A DNA stretch of 64,000 nucleotides from Persicaria tinctoria (taxonomy: Eukaryota; Streptophyta; Magnoliopsida; Caryophyllales; Polygonaceae). Below, in pieces: positions 1 to 10,533 of this stretch. The DNA lies in NCBI GenBank assembly GCA_037127255.1, contig JBANSL010000009.1, positions 35,795,475 to 35,859,474 of the forward strand, in the 5' to 3' direction. The translations under genes and the position numbers were made by a program. The stretch's first letter is position 1. Every line of letters begins with the position of its first letter. The notes beneath the pieces were generated by a model that had not been told where the DNA came from, did not search any database, and saw only the letters and a program-made list of their open reading frames with translations.

Positions 1-891
1 AAATGCTTGGGAAGTGAATTCTTCTGCATTATCCATACGGATTTTCTTTATTGTATAATCTGGGAATTGTGCTCTTAATCGTATGATTTGATCAAGGAGT
101 TTAGCAAACGCAACATTTCTTGTCGAAAATAAACTCACATGTGACCATCGTGTAGATGCATCTATTAGCACCAAGAAGTAACGAAATGGTCCACACGGTG
201 GGGCAATTGGCCCACATATATCCCCTTGAGTTCGTTCTAAGAAAGCAGGAGCCTCAACTGCTATTTTATTTTTCGAGGGCCTAGTGATCAGTTTGCCCAA
301 CGAGCAAGCAGTACAATTGAGATCACTTGTCTGGATAGCCCTCTTGTTCTTTAATGTATGACCAAGTGAATTCTCAATGATTCTGTGCATCATCACTGTA
401 CCTGGATGGCCCAATCTGTCATGCCAGAGGGTAAAAATCTTATGGTCATCCATACTTGGTCTATTTACCATATTAACCTCAAATGGACTAATGTAGGTAT
501 AATATAGCCCAGAGGAAGAAGCTGGTAGTCTTTCTACCACTTTCCTTTTGTTAGATACGTGTGCTATCAGGCACAAGTATTCCCTTCTATTTTCATTCAT
601 AGTTTCAATATGAAAACCATTCTGACGCACATCCTTAAAGCTCAATAAATTTCTTTGAGACTTGTTGGAGTATAATGCGTCTTTTATTACCAATTTTGTC
701 CCTTTCGGAAGCAAAAGGCAAGCCTTTCCAGATCCTTCGATCATCTTTGCCACACCTGATATCATGTTGACATTTCCTTCAAAGATTGTCAACTGAGTGA
801 CGTATTCCTGGTTTTTCAGGAGGGTGTGGGTTGTTGCACTGTCCGCTAGACATTGATTCTTATAATCAGGCTTAACTCCAGATGGATTCAT
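1..891 (-). CDS. copia Pol fragment: protease, GAG-pre-integrase, integrase (partial)
   Basis: A reverse-strand frame opens at an ATG at 891-889 and runs without a stop for 297 codons to the window edge. In order I see an aspartic-protease motif (ADSATTHTLL, near residue 17, the DSGAT box changed to DSATT), a GAG-pre-integrase region (LWHDRLGHPG, then a CTAC zinc-site half) and an integrase core with the first two catalytic aspartates (GDICGP and RMDNAEEF). The third catalytic residue and the reverse transcriptase lie beyond the window. A TAA sits in frame just upstream of the ATG. The family (TNT1-94-like Ty1/copia) normally makes one Gag-Pol, so this ORF being in a different frame from the gag at 1056-2096 suggests either decay or an intron between them. 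Confidence 0.85.
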   Translation of the reverse strand, partial: MNPSGVKPDYKNQCLADSATTHTLLKNQEYVTQLTIFEGNVNMISGVAKMIEGSGKACLLLPKGTKLVIKDALYSNKSQRNLLSFKDVRQNGFHIETMNENRREYLCLIAHVSNKRKVVERLPASSSGLYYTYISPFEVNMVNRPSMDDHKIFTLWHDRLGHPGTVMMHRIIENSLGHTLKNKRAIQTSDLNCTACSLGKLITRPSKNKIAVEAPAFLERTQGDICGPIAPPCGPFRYFLVLIDASTRWSHVSLFSTRNVAFAKLLDQIIRLRAQFPDYTIKKIRMDNAEEFTSQAF

Positions 892-1055
892 GACTTTCAA
901 GAATTAAGAAAAATACAGAGTTAGACATTATATTACATGGTAGAAATTAAACTTACACAAATATCTTACATCACATGACGGATATCTTACATTACATGGA
1001 TAACGCAACGGAATATATATTACAAGCATCCTTAATTTATTTCATGCATAGAAAT

Positions 1056-2096
1056 TTAAAAGCTAGTGCCTTCATCTTGGCCAAATCCATCACCAAGCTC
1101 ATTACCCATGTAGTCATTGATATTCAGGTCATCTGGCATTAGTGGGGTATTAGTGGCAACAAAGTTTGTTTCCATATCCTTCCCTTTTTCCTTGAGAGAG
1201 GCATGATACAGCTCACACAAGCGTCTTGCTGTACGACACACTTTGGCCCAATGACCAGTCATCCCACACCGGTAACATTGTGACTTTGGTTTTTTTGGGG
1301 TTTCTGTGGAACCCCTCTGGACCTTTGGCTTCATCCCCTTGAAGAATGATTCTCCATGGTTGCCTTTCTTATGGAAGAAGTGGTTTCTCCCATAGCTTTG
1401 TTTAGGATTGTTGCCACGATACTTTCCCCTTTTGTACCCCCGTGAACCTTTAGGGTCATTACCCCCTTTTGGGTTGGCATTCATAGCATCAACAGCATTT
1501 GCTTCGGGGTAAGGTGTTGCGCTAGGGGGCCTCGTGTTGTGGTTTCTCATCAGGAGCTCATTGTTTTTCTTTGTCACTAGCATTACATCTATTAGTTCAG
1601 AGTGCTTCTTAAAGACACTTTGTCTGTATTGTTGCTGTAACAACACATTAGATGCATGCATTGTGGAGAATGTCTTCTCCATCTTTTGCCCATCTGTGAT
1701 CTCATGACCACATAGCATCAGCTGCGACGTGATTCGCTGCACAACGGAGCTATACTCCCTGATATTTTTGAAATCTTGAACTCTTAAAGAGTTCCATTCA
1801 TATAAGACCATTGGGAGTAAGATATTCTTCTGATTGTCATATCTTTCATTCAGATTCTCCCATAGTTCTTTGGGATCTTCCACCAATAAATATTCAGATT
1901 TCAGGCTTTCATGAATATTGTGGCGAATGAACACAATGGCTTGTGCCTTCTCTTGTGGAGTGGTGGTATTGTTAGCCTCAATGGTCTTTTCAAGACCTCT
2001 AGCCTTAAGGTGTGTTAAGGCGTCCACCCTTCACTCAAGGAACTTGTCTCCTGAGAGATCCAGGATATCGAATTCTCTCTTGGTGATGTTTTCCAT
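1056..2096 (-). pseudogene. copia gag with zinc knuckle, one nonsense codon
   Basis: This is the Gag of the same reverse-strand copia element. The natural start is the ATG at 2096-2094 (MENITKREFDILDLSGDKFLE). An in-frame TGA at 2033-2031 falls where the family has a conserved tryptophan in the LSGxNYxxW segment. Downstream the frame stays open for over 320 codons: the UBN2-type gag domain (LLVEDPKELWENLNERYD), a basic glycine-rich stretch, and a CCHC zinc knuckle CYRCGMTGHWAKVC. It ends at a stop at 1058-1056, 165 bases before the Pol ATG. One point mutation is thus the only clear break. The product would be the capsid and RNA-binding protein of the virus-like particle. Confidence 0.85.
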
Positions 2097-2167
2097 AATA
2101 GTTAGCACTTGAGATCTCAAAAACTCAGTTGGTTTTAGATCTCGTGCTGATAACGTGATATATAATT

Positions 2168-2353
2168 TGTGGAATTTGAGATGAATGAGAAGCTTTTGAT
2201 AGCTTCATCTTATTCAATCTGACTTCATTTACATTGAGTGCATACCTATTTATAGAGGAGGATTCATGCACACATTGTGTGTGTGTTTGAGCATGAAATC
2301 CGGGAGGGAATTCTGAAGGTGGTTCATTCACCTTAGATAAAAAGTACATAACA
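2168..2353 (-). repeat. 5' LTR of the reverse-strand copia element
   Basis: On the reverse strand this 186-bp stretch begins TGTTATGTAC and ends ATTCCACA, giving TG..CA ends. It holds a TATA box (TATAAATA, complement of 2247-2254). It is followed after a short gap by TATCACGTTATCAGCACGAG (about 2159-2140), the position expected for a primer-binding site, although I cannot assign the tRNA. The gag start lies a little over 70 bases further on. The partner LTR is outside the window. Confidence 0.6.
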
Positions 2354-2380
2354 ATATTATAATATTAAACTATTTATTCT

Positions 2381-2452
2381 ATTTCCCTCTAATTTCAACT
2401 CCATCAATCATGATTTATTTCCCTCTAATTTCAACTCCATAAATCATGATTG
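2381..2452. repeat. 36-bp direct tandem duplication
   Basis: Two copies of a 36-bp unit beginning ATTTCCCTCTAATTTCAACT lie head to tail and differ at two positions. Confidence 0.85.
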
Positions 2453-2952
2453 TCTACCTTAAATTGTAACATTGCTTTAATTTTGTTTTCTTCTTCTTTT
2501 TTACCTTCATGACATCAATCAAGAGAGGTTTTTTTTTTACGATTTTGTTAAATGCACCGCTGATTTTTATTGAATACACCGTATTGTGGAGTAAGATCCG
2601 CAACAAGTTGCGGAGTACCTTGTCAAATGCGTCAAAAATTTGGAGGGAAAATAAAAAGAAAATTAAGTATGGAAACTCCGCAACATGTTGAGTAGTTCCC
2701 ATGCCTATTAAAAAAAATAGCCCTCCCACCATGCAGTTTGCAACAAGTTGATGTAATGGTTATGGATCAGATACTGTGTGGCCAATTTATGGGATTGACC
2801 ACTTCACTCACAAGCAACTCCATATTTTCAAGGAAATTTGAACTTTAAACCTCTTAACATGAAAAATTAATAATAATATAAATTACTTGTAAGTTGTAAC
2901 TTTAAGGGTCAACCCCTTAAAGTCGTTAAAGTTAAAGTCACAAATAAAAAGT
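2453..2952. other. no gene seen
   Basis: AT-rich sequence between two copia elements. Only short chance frames occur and none resembles a known protein. Confidence 0.6.
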
Positions 2953-2957
2953 AAGTT

Positions 2958-3083
2958 TGATAGATTACATATTGTATAGTGGGCTTATTGGCTCAGGCCC
3001 AATCCTTCTTGTAACTTATATATATGAACATGATGAGGAATGAAACCCTAAGGGGGATTTTATATCAATCATACGTTTCTACA
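2958..3083 (+). repeat. 5' LTR of copia A
   Basis: Begins TGATAGATTACATATTGTAT and ends TTTCTACA. It is followed at 3084 by TGATATCAAGC, a degenerate match to the initiator-tRNA-Met primer site TGGTATCAGAGC. Exactly as long as the copy at 6899-7024. Confidence 0.88.
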
Positions 3084-3255
3084 TGATATCAAGCTTTTCT
3101 TCCTAGCGGAAACCTAATTCGATCCGCTACCTGTGCCTCCACCCCTCTTTCTCGCGGTAGCCCCCCGCCGTCGCCCGTCTCAGTCTCGGCAGTCCTTGCC
3201 GCCGTCCTAACCACCGCCCTCCTCACCTTCCGCCGCCCCTCTCCCTCTCGGAACT

Positions 3256-3465
3256 ATGGCCGAAAACCCTAAGTCTCTTTTTCACCCCGTACTCACTATC
3301 TCCTACATCAACAATTGCATCCCCCTACCCGCCTCCTGCCACTTCAGAAGCCCTACCACCGCCTACTCGCGTCCTGCCTCCGATCCCGAGCAGTTCTCTC
3401 TACATCCATGCCACGGGCGCAACATATGTCGCGGGCGCGGCCGCAGCTCTAGGCAGCACCTGTAG
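3256..3465 (+). pseudogene. gag stub of copia A
   Basis: Starts with ATG (MAENPKSLFHPVLTISYINN), clearly parallel to the gag start of element B at 10534 (ADDPNPN..KSPFHTALTVSNIKN). After about 25 codons the similarity stops and a short Arg/Ser-rich tail follows to a stop. A deletion has removed nearly the whole nucleocapsid and capsid portion, about 300 residues by comparison with element B. It retains no recognisable RNA-binding domain and is not expected to work as a Gag. Confidence 0.75.
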
Positions 3466-3519
3466 CTTACTAGGCCTATTGGCTCTCGCCCTTAGAACAC
3501 TGCTCCTAGATGGTCCCCG

Positions 3520-4782
3520 GTGCCTGGCTTCAACTCTCAATGGATGCACTCCGGCTATCCTGCCCCTCAACAAGCCGGTCCTCAGCCCTATTTGACATCA
3601 TCTGATCAAGACTATGTTCCACCTGATGTGCATCACGTCTTCTCCTCTACGCAGCTGACCCCTCCCGACTCTTCTTGGTACATGGACACTGGTGCCACCT
3701 CCCATATGACGAAATCCTCATGTACCCTCTCTTATATTTCCTTTAAAGGTCATGCACACTCTATTATCGTCGGCAATGGTGGTCGCCTCGCTACTCCGGG
3801 TATTGGCCACGCCACATTACATACCCCAACCCACCCCCTACACCTTAACAATGTCGTCATTGCCCCAAAGATTGTCAAAAACCTTATCTTTGTACATCGG
3901 TTCACTACTGACAATAACATTTCTCTTGCGTTTGATCCCTTTGGTTTCTCTATGAACGATCTTACTACGGGGGTTCCTCGCCTGAGATGTAGCAGCACCG
4001 AGGAGCTCTACCCTGTCACACCGCCATCTACATCCCGCCAGTCGTCTCCGGTCGTCCTCTCGGCATTGTCGTCCAGCCTGGGGCATGCACGCCTTGGCCA
4101 TCCCAGTGCTTCCATTTTAGATGTCCTTCGTTCTCAGAGTCTTGTCAACTGTAATAAAGACCAACGCTCTAGTTTATGTTCTTCTTGTCAGTTGGGCAAA
4201 CATGCAAGACTGTCGTTCCAACGGTCCTTGAACTCCACACTTGCACCCTTTGATATCATTCATAGTGACATTTGGACCTCTCCTGTGCCTAGCAAGATTG
4301 ATCACAAGTACTACCTTTTATTTCTTGATGATTACACTCATTTTTTATGGTTTTTTCCATTGCAATTCAAGTCCCGTGTGTTTCCCACTTTTGTCAAGTT
4401 TCATGCCTACATTAAAACACAGTTTCACACGTCTATCAAATGCTTCCAATGTGACAATGGCCAGGAATTCGATAACAAGGACTTTCATTCCTTCTTCACC
4501 ACAAATGGCATCTCATATCGGCTGTCATGCCCCTATACCTCTCAGCAAAATGGCAAGGCCAAAAGAATCATTCGAGCAATAACCAACATGATGCGTTCTC
4601 TCCTCTTTCACGCATCCATTCCCCTTGCCTATTGGCCTCACGCCTTATCAACGACATGTTATTTCCTCAACATCCTCCCTTCTACTACCCTCCAGCATTG
4701 CTCACCCACTCATGCATTATATTGCACCCTGCCTAGGTATGATCATCTTCGTACCTTCGGGTGCCTATGCTTCCCAAACTAG
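3520..4782 (+). pseudogene. copia A protease-integrase ORF
   Basis: A 420-codon open frame. Protease motif MDTGATSHMT is intact (around residue 56). It is followed by GAG-pre-integrase (LGHARLGHPS ... CSSCQLGK) and an integrase core: first Asp in IIHSDIW, second in CDNGQEF. The third catalytic position, a glutamate in the NGxAER box of the family, reads NGKAKR here, so the catalytic Glu is replaced by Lys. The frame stops at FGCLCFPN, where the integrase C-terminal region should continue. 4783-5267 holds frameshifted remains of that linker, rich in proline codons. By family knowledge the D,D,E change alone should abolish strand transfer. Confidence 0.85.
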
Positions 4783-5267
4783 TCCTCCACCGCCCCACAT
4801 AAACTTCACCCGCTCTCAACTCCATGTGTGTTCGTCGGGTATCCGTCCGATCATTGCGATTACCTTTGTCTCAATCTTCAAAGCCATAGGCTTATCCTGT
4901 CGCGTCATGTCACATTTGATGAGTCCCGCTTTCCCTTCTCTTCTCTTCCTCTCCCCTCTCTCACACCTACTGTTTCCCAGTTTGAGTCAGAGTCTCCCTT
5001 CCCGCACTTTCTCCTTCCTTAGAGCTCTCCCGATGCTACTGTTTCTCCCTCTACACCGCCCCCACCACCACCTCCCCCACCCACCACCAGACCACACACT
5101 CGTAGCATCTCCGGTGTCTTCAGACCGAGACAGATTGTCTCCATGCACGCCTCCGATCGCCCAGACACCACCCCCCTCAGGCTCACCAAACTACTCTCCC
5201 ACATTGCCCATTTCCGCAGCCGCCGCATGGGGCTGCGCTCGCGACATACCCCCTTGCCTCGTTTGCC

Positions 5268-6870
5268 TTGTCGCAGCCTCCACCAAGTGTCGCGTCCGCG
5301 GAACCAGCCCAACTCGCCCCCACCGTCCCCAAGGCACCTCGTGTCTCAACCCCAGCCTCGCTTTCCCCCATCCCCACCTCCCACAAATCAGCCCTCCTCG
5401 ACCCGAATTGGCAGGCGGCTATGCTCGATGAATACAGGACCCTTACAAGAAATGGTACCTGGGTTCTTGTTCCTCGCCCTTCTGAGGCGAATGTCATTCG
5501 CTGAATGTGGCTTTTTCGCCACAAATTTCGCTCTAATGAGACGTTGGAACGTTACAAAGCTCGTCTTATGGTTAATGGTAGAGCTCACCGGGCAAGTATT
5601 GATTGTTATGAGACATTCAGCCTCGTGGTCAAGCCTGCTACTATCCGGGTGGTGCTGAGCTTAGCGTTATCGCGTCATTTGGCTATTCATGAGCTAGATG
5701 TTAAGAACGCCTTTCTGCATGGCCATCTGAATGAGACGGTTTACATGTTTCAGCCACCAGGGTTCGTTGATGTTGATCGTCCCAAACATGTTTGTCTCCT
5801 GAAGCGCTCTCTGTATGGTCTGAAGCAGGCTCCACGGGCACGTTTCCAGCGCTTTGCATCTCATCTGCTACGTATGGGTTTCGTTGGCAGTCGCTCAGAG
5901 TGTCGTTGAGGCGCAGACATGGATTTTCTGTTACTTTATGTCGATGACATCATTCTCACCGCCTCATCTGATGCTCTTCGGACGTCTATCATTGCCCAGT
6001 TGAGCTCCGAGTTCGCCATATCGAATCTTGGGCCATTGACTTGTTTTTTGGGAGTCTCACTGCAGCGTAATGCCTCTGGGTTGTTTCTCTCTCAGAGTAA
6101 GTATGTTGCCTAAATTGTTGCTCGGGCCAAGATGAGCAACTACAAGCCTGTCGCCACCCCTGTTCATTCTTCCAACAAGCTGAGTGCTCACTCTGGTCCT
6201 CTGTTTGATGATCCGACGTTGTATCGGAGTCTTGCCGGGGCATTGCAGTATCTTACATTCACTCAGCCAGACATCAACTATGTAGTTCAGCAAATCTGCC
6301 TATTTATGCATGCGCCTAGAGAGCCGCACTTTCAGGCCTTGAAGTGGATCATTCGGTATATCAGTGGTACACTCGATTTGGGCACCACGATCTCCCCTTC
6401 CTCTCGGCATGACCTCGTCGACTACAAGGATGCGGATTGGGGTGGTTGTCTTGACACACGTCGCTCCATGTCTGATTATTGTGTCTTCCTCAACGACACT
6501 CTTGTGTCCTGGTCGGCTAAGCATCCGTCTGTGGTTTCCCGCTCCAGCGCAGAGGCTGAGTACAGGGGGTGGCCAACGTTGTTTCCGAGTGCTCCTGGCT
6601 GCGCAATCTCTTGCTTGAGTTCCTCTGCCCTCTTTATAAGGCCACCCTGGTCTACACAGACAACGTCTCCGCCATTTATCTCGCCAGCAACCCCGTCTAA
6701 CATCAGCGCACGAAGCACATTGAGCTCGATCTCCACTTCGTTCGGCACAAGGTTGCTCTTGGACATGTTCGTGTTCTCCATGTCTCGTCCTCCTATGAGT
6801 ACGCTGATATCTTCACCAAGGGTTTACCTCGTCAGTTGTTTCTTGATTTTCGGTCCGGTCTCACTGTTCG
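5268..6870 (+). pseudogene. copia A reverse transcriptase and RNase H, broken
   Basis: Frame 3 reads an RT_2-type reverse transcriptase: DPNWQAAMLDEYRTL, then a stop at 5502-5504, [50 protein letters not shown], a stop and a short deletion at about 5907-5918, then the catalytic YVDDIILTAS. A further stop follows at 6111-6113. RNase H starts well ([23 protein letters not shown]) but shifts frame near 6569. The remainder (VYTDNVSAIYLASNP, HIELDLHFVRHK, YADIFTKGLPRQ) continues in another frame to just before the 3' LTR. The enzyme is dead, with at least three stops and two shifts. Confidence 0.88.
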
Positions 6871-6898
6871 GGACCCTCTACTTTCGACTGGAAGGGTT

Positions 6899-7024
6899 TG
6901 ATAGATTACATATTGTATAGTGGACCTATTGGCTTAGACCCAATCCTTATTATAACCTATATATATGAACATGATGAAAAATGAAATCATAAGGGAGATT
7001 TTATATCAATCATACGTTTCAACG
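6899..7024 (+). repeat. 3' LTR of copia A
   Basis: 126 bp, starting TGATAGATTACATATTGTAT like the 5' copy and ending TTTCAACG, immediately followed by the AAGTT target duplication. The two LTRs differ at roughly a dozen or more positions by eye, which points to an old insertion. The purine run GGAAGGG just upstream is the polypurine tract. Confidence 0.88.
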
Positions 7025-7029
7025 AAGTT

Positions 7030-7499
7030 AAAAATCAAGCTTTGGTCTCACGAATTGTACTACGTACTCTCTGAGTAGACGTCCTTTCGTTATCCTTACA
7101 AGATTCATCAAATACTCCGTAGTACAATATCCGGTTGTTCACAAATCATTCCTAGGCCTAGCTTCTTCTTTTTTGATTTGATGTGAATAACCCCAATAGG
7201 TCAATAAATTACCGAACAATTGATTGACTTATGTGACCCTTAGCTTTATCTTCCACCATAATCATTACCTAAAACGCAACTTGTAGATAAATATCCACTA
7301 AAATTTCCACATTCTGTGTTACATACTTACACAAGATAACACGTTGGAGCATCTAAACCCTTTCAAGTTTCAAGTTATTTGGACAAGCCAATTATTATTG
7401 ATAACCTTTCAAATTTTGGGTGCTTCAATATATTGAGAACCTTTCAAAATTAGATTATTAAGCCGAGAAAATGAGTCCAACCGACCTTTTTTTACCTTA
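7030..7499. other. no gene seen
   Basis: AT-rich unique-looking sequence between copia A and the gypsy remnant. I see no motif, repeat or coding frame. Confidence 0.55.
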
Positions 7500-10295
7500 A
7501 TTTGAGAGTGTCCACCACCACCAACATACTAGGTTTTTGTCCATCTGAAAAACATGTGCCCCCCTCTTTAGATTTCATCCTCCGCCTCTTCGCTCAACTT
7601 GCTCTCTCCGATCATACTCCAAATACTACTCCCTCCGATCTTCATCTTCGATTTCATACATATCAATCTCTCGATTTCAAACCTATCATCTTCGATCACC
7701 TTCGTCAACAACGTCGAGGAGATCTGGATTTGAGTGATTGAATTCACCGTTCAAGAAGACGCCGCTTCCTTGATCCGCCATTGAAGAAGAGTCGATTCAG
7801 CATCAATTAACTTTCCCTCTCAACTGCTCGGCTTAAGCTGTCGAAATCCTCGAGCAAGTCCTCTTCTTAGGTCATATTTTCAGTCTTTGTTTTCGCCTCT
7901 TAGCCGCGCAGCAATTAACTTTCCCTCTTAGCCGGTCGACGAACGACGACGAACGAGAATCTGGTGACGAATGACTCCAATGGCGCGTGTGATGCGGTAC
8001 CATCCAAGACATCTTCGGACACATCTATAATTGGGGATGGACCTATGATTCGAGCTCGTGAGAATGATTTCATCCTCAAGAGGAAGAAGAAGGCTCCCCC
8101 ATGGGAGAAGATTAAAAGGTGCAAGCAGATTGATGGTCGTTCGTTTTTAGATTCGTTCAGTCGTTTGACAGCTTTTCAACGTCTCAGTAAAATGAGTTGT
8201 ACGGATTCAATCTTAATTGGATTAGATCTTGCCATACCTTGTCGGAACGAGGACGAAGAGATCTACAACTTTGCTGTTGAAGGTTTTTCCAGATTCAACC
8301 TAGAGCTTGGCCCAAAATCACCATCTTTGCAAGCTGTTACTGTTTTGATGGGAATAAATTACTATTTTTAGAGACCTTCTTTACTTAAGTTGTTTTAGGT
8401 AATTTAGGGGTATTTTGATTAATTCCTCTTATTTATTATTTTTATTAGAAATCAGCCTCCTTAGGGTTATAAGAGGTCAATTCTTCCATTGTCAAACTCA
8501 CGTACAATTTTTATGAGAATTCAGTCTTTGTGTGAAACACAGGCATGAGAAAGTTAATCGATTCGAAGCGTTGCTCATCGATTGCAAATTGGTTCTTGAT
8601 CTAACTTGGTTTGCTTTGAGTTCGTCAACCTCGCGAGAGCTTGGTGATCCTGGTATCACAAGTCCCCTCCTTGTGCCTCCAAGTTGTCCGCTTGGTTGTG
8701 TAAAGTTGTAGAGGCGGGCTTTGTAGTCGTTGATAATTGGTTCCTACCCTCTTACGAGGTCTGGGGTTTTTATCTCGTTCTACTTTAGTTGGAATCACCC
8801 AATCTATCGGTCTTTTCATCAATTTCATCGAGTCTATAGTTGCTGCGTTTGTTTCTTTCATTGTCGATATCGAGTATATTGTTGGAGTCTTTAAGTCTTT
8901 TGCTTCCGTTCTTGTCTTTGAGTCTTGATTGTCGAAGATCGGGCCATCCTACGGCTAACCCCGTATCAAATTGGCATCTTAGGTTTTCGACATCAATTGT
9001 GCCTTTTGTTATTCATAAACACAAAACAAAAAAAAATAGAGTCTTTCTTGTTCTTGGTTTTTACTTCTTGAATTTTAAAAATTGATTGCTACTAACCCTT
9101 GTTTGTGATTGTTGTGGTTGCCTTTAGACCGAAACACTACTAAGCCAATAAGCCGTGTCCCACCGTAGCATTGTTGAAGCCGAATTGTGCTTGATCAGCC
9201 GATACCATTTGATTAAAAGATATTCCTAGGCGGCAACTTTCATTCCAAGCCAAACAATTAGCACCTTGGGCAGCCAACAAACCTGTTGAATTAGTGCCTC
9301 TGATCAGCCGATCAAATTGGTGGAAAGTGGTGCTCTTGTCGGCATCCTTTCAACCCAACCACAAGAGGTTTCCTAACCCTAGTCTTCTTACTTCTATCTT
9401 TTGTTCTATCCTATATTTATCTATTTAGTTGTCTTATTTAATTTGTTGAAATTTGTGGTAGATATATTTCATATTTTCTATCATAGATTATAAAAGGCAT
9501 AGATATATTTACTTACCATATTAGCCAAACCATCACCTATATATATTTCATTAGTGTTACATAAATTTTATTTTTCTTTCACCATAATTTAAATTTTCAA
9601 GAGTCCTTTTATTTCAAAGGTAGTTTCTTGCATTAGTAAAAAAAGAAGTCCGAAAAAAAAATTCAAAAAGAAAAAAAGGAAAAAAAGAATACATTCAAAG
9701 CTTTGACCTAGGAGGATAAAATTCACCAGGGGAAAAAGTAGCTTCAAAAAAAAAAAGATTGTTGAGATCTAGTGCAAGAAGTTTGAAGGACTAATTTCGG
9801 TGAAATTCCATAGCCCTAGTTGAAAATCTCAAACACATACCCCCAAAACACAAATTTTTTTTAAGCCCTACCTTGCAACTACAACGTCCTTGCTAAGGGT
9901 TCGAATCAAAAAGAGGTAAAAATCCAAGTTTTCTTTCTTTTCCTTCATTTTCTTTTCCTATTTTTGTGTGTCGAGTACTGCAGTGCCCATACCGACCCCA
10001 TACCATATGAGCATGATGATTCTTTGATTATTATTAATGTTTTAAGAGTTCAACCTATGCCTTGTGATGATAATCAAAGAGAAGAATTGTGCATACTATA
10101 TGCTTGGAAAAAGGCGATATTTGTAATATGATCATTGATGTTGATAATTGTTTTAATATTGCTAGCGTTGAAGTAATTGAAAATCTAGCCTTGAAAACGG
10201 ATGACAACTTGCTAGCATTGATGGACACTTAGAGATCTACGAACAAGCTAAAGTGCATATTACGTTAGAACACCATGAAGATGATATGAAATATG
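7500..10295 (+). mobile_element. Ty3/gypsy remnant: probable LTR, leader and protease scrap
   Basis: The stretch ending near 8970 reads like the transcribed part of a plant gypsy LTR. It is followed by TTGGCATCTTAGG (8971-8983), at the place of a primer site, and then a long leader with A-rich runs at 9640-9890. The firmest evidence is the protease fragment at 10039-10215. A 135-codon frame at 7964-8371 starts with GTG and has no family I recognise. I treat it as incidental. The right side is cut off by insertion of copia B at 10296, and I could not find its continuation after 20301. LTR limits are uncertain. Confidence 0.42.
10039..10215 (+). pseudogene. gypsy retropepsin fragment, frameshifted
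   Basis: Translation gives RVQPMPCDDNQREELC in one frame, then, after a one-base shift near 10122, ICNMIIDVDNCFNIASVEV and IENLALKTDD in the next. This follows the order of plant gypsy Pol at the start of the protease (a DEQREN-like segment, then VCxLIIDGGSCTNVAS). The catalytic DSG or DGG triplet has become DVD. Stops follow directly. It is a decayed scrap of the element truncated by copia B. Confidence 0.55.
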
Positions 10296-10421
10296 TATTA
10301 GAATATATGTGTATTATATATATTATGTAAATTAGATAGCTTATGTGGCAAGCCAAGATGTAACCTATATATTGATAGAATGAATACAAAGGAGACAAGG
10401 GAGAATTATCCAAATCTCACA
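10296..10421 (+). repeat. 5' LTR of copia B
   Basis: 126 bp beginning TATTAGAATATATGTG, where TATTA replaces the usual TGTTA, and ending CAAATCTCACA just before the primer site. The start is fixed by matching TATTAAAATATAAGTG after the polypurine tract at 20268. Confidence 0.7.
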
Positions 10422-10434
10422 TGGTATCTGAGCC
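10422..10434 (+). other. primer-binding site, initiator tRNA-Met
   Basis: TGGTATCTGAGCC matches the standard plant copia primer site TGGTATCAGAGCC with one mismatch, directly at the end of the LTR. Confidence 0.82.
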
Positions 10435-10533
10435 TCTCTAGGGTTTTATTTTTTTTCCCTTTCCGCCGTCGCTGGCCTAACCCGACACCTCCCTCCCTCT
10501 CGCCGCCGATCTCCCTCGGCTCTTCCCGTCCCC

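Larger units (their letters stand above)
2953..7029 (+). mobile_element. copia element A, gag-deleted, with both LTRs and TSD
   Basis: A complete insertion: 126-bp LTRs at 2958-3083 and 6899-7024 are flanked by the 5-bp direct repeat AAGTT (2953-2957 and 7025-7029). The internal part keeps a few codons of gag, a protease-integrase ORF and a reverse transcriptase-RNase H region, all broken. It is close in sequence to element B at 10296-20301, as shown by matching gag starts and by near-identical motifs in protease, RT and RNase H. Most of gag is missing, so it could only have moved with proteins supplied by a relative, or lost gag after insertion. Confidence 0.9.

Noticed and set aside
4625..5660. 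Long overlapping proline- and serine-rich frames on both strands
   Set aside because: They are other-frame readings of the C-rich integrase-RT linker of copia A.
7964..8371. 135-codon frame as a host gene
   Set aside because: It starts with GTG, has no recognised domain and lies in what reads as a gypsy LTR.
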